NCBI RefSeq assembly: GCF_000690905.1
Contig: NZ_JMCL01000102.1
Span: 1 to 32,018, forward strand
Direction of reading: 5' to 3'
DNA: 32,018 nt
From: Pseudomonas sp. Ant30-3
GTDB lineage: Bacteria > Pseudomonadota > Gammaproteobacteria > Pseudomonadales > Pseudomonadaceae
This document shows positions 31,890-32,018 of the stretch, in pieces (the stretch's first letter is position 1; the number at the start of each line of letters is the position of its first letter). The notes beneath the pieces are model-generated. The model was not told the origin of the DNA. It was given only the letters and a program-made list of their open reading frames with translations, and made no database searches. The translations under genes and the position numbers were made by a program.

Positions 31890-32018
31890 CCTGTGGCGAG
31901 GGAGCTTGCTCCCGCTGGAGTGCGGAGCGCTCTCAAATCTCTCAGCCGCGATTTTTTCTGGAGGACTGAAATGTCTGGTTGGCGGTTGCTCCGCGACCGA
32001 GCGGGAGCAAGCTCCCTC
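31890..32018. repeat. REPIN-like element (family A variant), right arm cut by window end
   Basis: The left arm starts CCTGTGGCGAGGGAGCTTGC at 31890. The right arm begins at about 31999 (GAGCGGGAGCAAGCTCCCTC) and runs out of the window. The core palindrome is GGGAGC-TT-GCTCCC, where the element at 6505 has GGGGGC-TT-GCCCCC. It lies upstream of ybeZ. The 95 bp between ybeZ and the repeat show no recognisable gene. Confidence 0.75.

Overview
The window comes from a high-GC gammaproteobacterium, almost certainly a Pseudomonas of the fluorescens group. The evidence is strong similarity of nearly every protein to Pseudomonas families, the gene order around mrdA-rodA and holA-lptE-leuS, and several families of REP/REPIN-like palindromes typical of that group. 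It is mostly chromosomal core. There is no phage, insertion sequence, CRISPR array, rRNA or tRNA that I can see.

Layout. 1-3094 (minus strand): an NAD(P)-binding oxidoreductase, a lipoprotein joining about 11 MORN repeats to a C13 (legumain/caspase-fold) peptidase domain, and a MaoC-type dehydratase. 3278-4957 (plus): a CidA/LrgA-LrgB pair with overlapping stop/start codons, then a stand-alone Lon substrate-binding-domain protein. 5113-7301 (minus): a DedA-PAP2 fusion membrane protein and a 3-methyladenine DNA glycosylase. 7519-18993 (plus): a long run proA-nadD-rsfS-rlmH-mrdA-rodA-mltB-rlpA-dacA-ybeD-lipB-lipA with several overlaps, closed by a clear intrinsic terminator. 19156-20106 (plus): LD-carboxypeptidase. 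20216-26337 (minus): a lipoprotein lytic transglycosylase, arfA, holA, lptE and leuS. 26617-27806 (plus): a small YbeL-like protein and a YdcF/ElyC-family protein. 27918-31794 (minus): ybeZ-ybeY-corC-lnt.

Most of 7.5-31.8 kb corresponds to genes that lie near one another in Escherichia coli (lipA to nadD, holA-lptE-leuS-ybeL, lnt-corC-ybeY-ybeZ). The shared theme is building the cell envelope (PBP2/RodA elongasome, PBP5-type carboxypeptidase, three lytic or septal glycan enzymes, LD-carboxypeptidase, LptE, Lnt) together with ribosome and translation upkeep (RsfS, RlmH, LeuS, ArfA, YbeY) and lipoate and NAD synthesis. Lnt would mature the four lipoproteins encoded in this same window (the MORN-C13 protein, RlpA, the second MltB-type enzyme and LptE).

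The most interesting points are: an arfA gene whose transcript can fold a fully paired 13-bp hairpin inside the last codons, followed by a U-rich stretch, so that it should make non-stop mRNA as in E. coli; the MORN-C13 peptidase lipoprotein; a run of nine A's between the catalytic and SPOR domains of RlpA; a YbeL positional homologue lacking the zinc ribbon; and at least four distinct REPIN-type palindrome families, several sitting 3-5 bp from stop codons.
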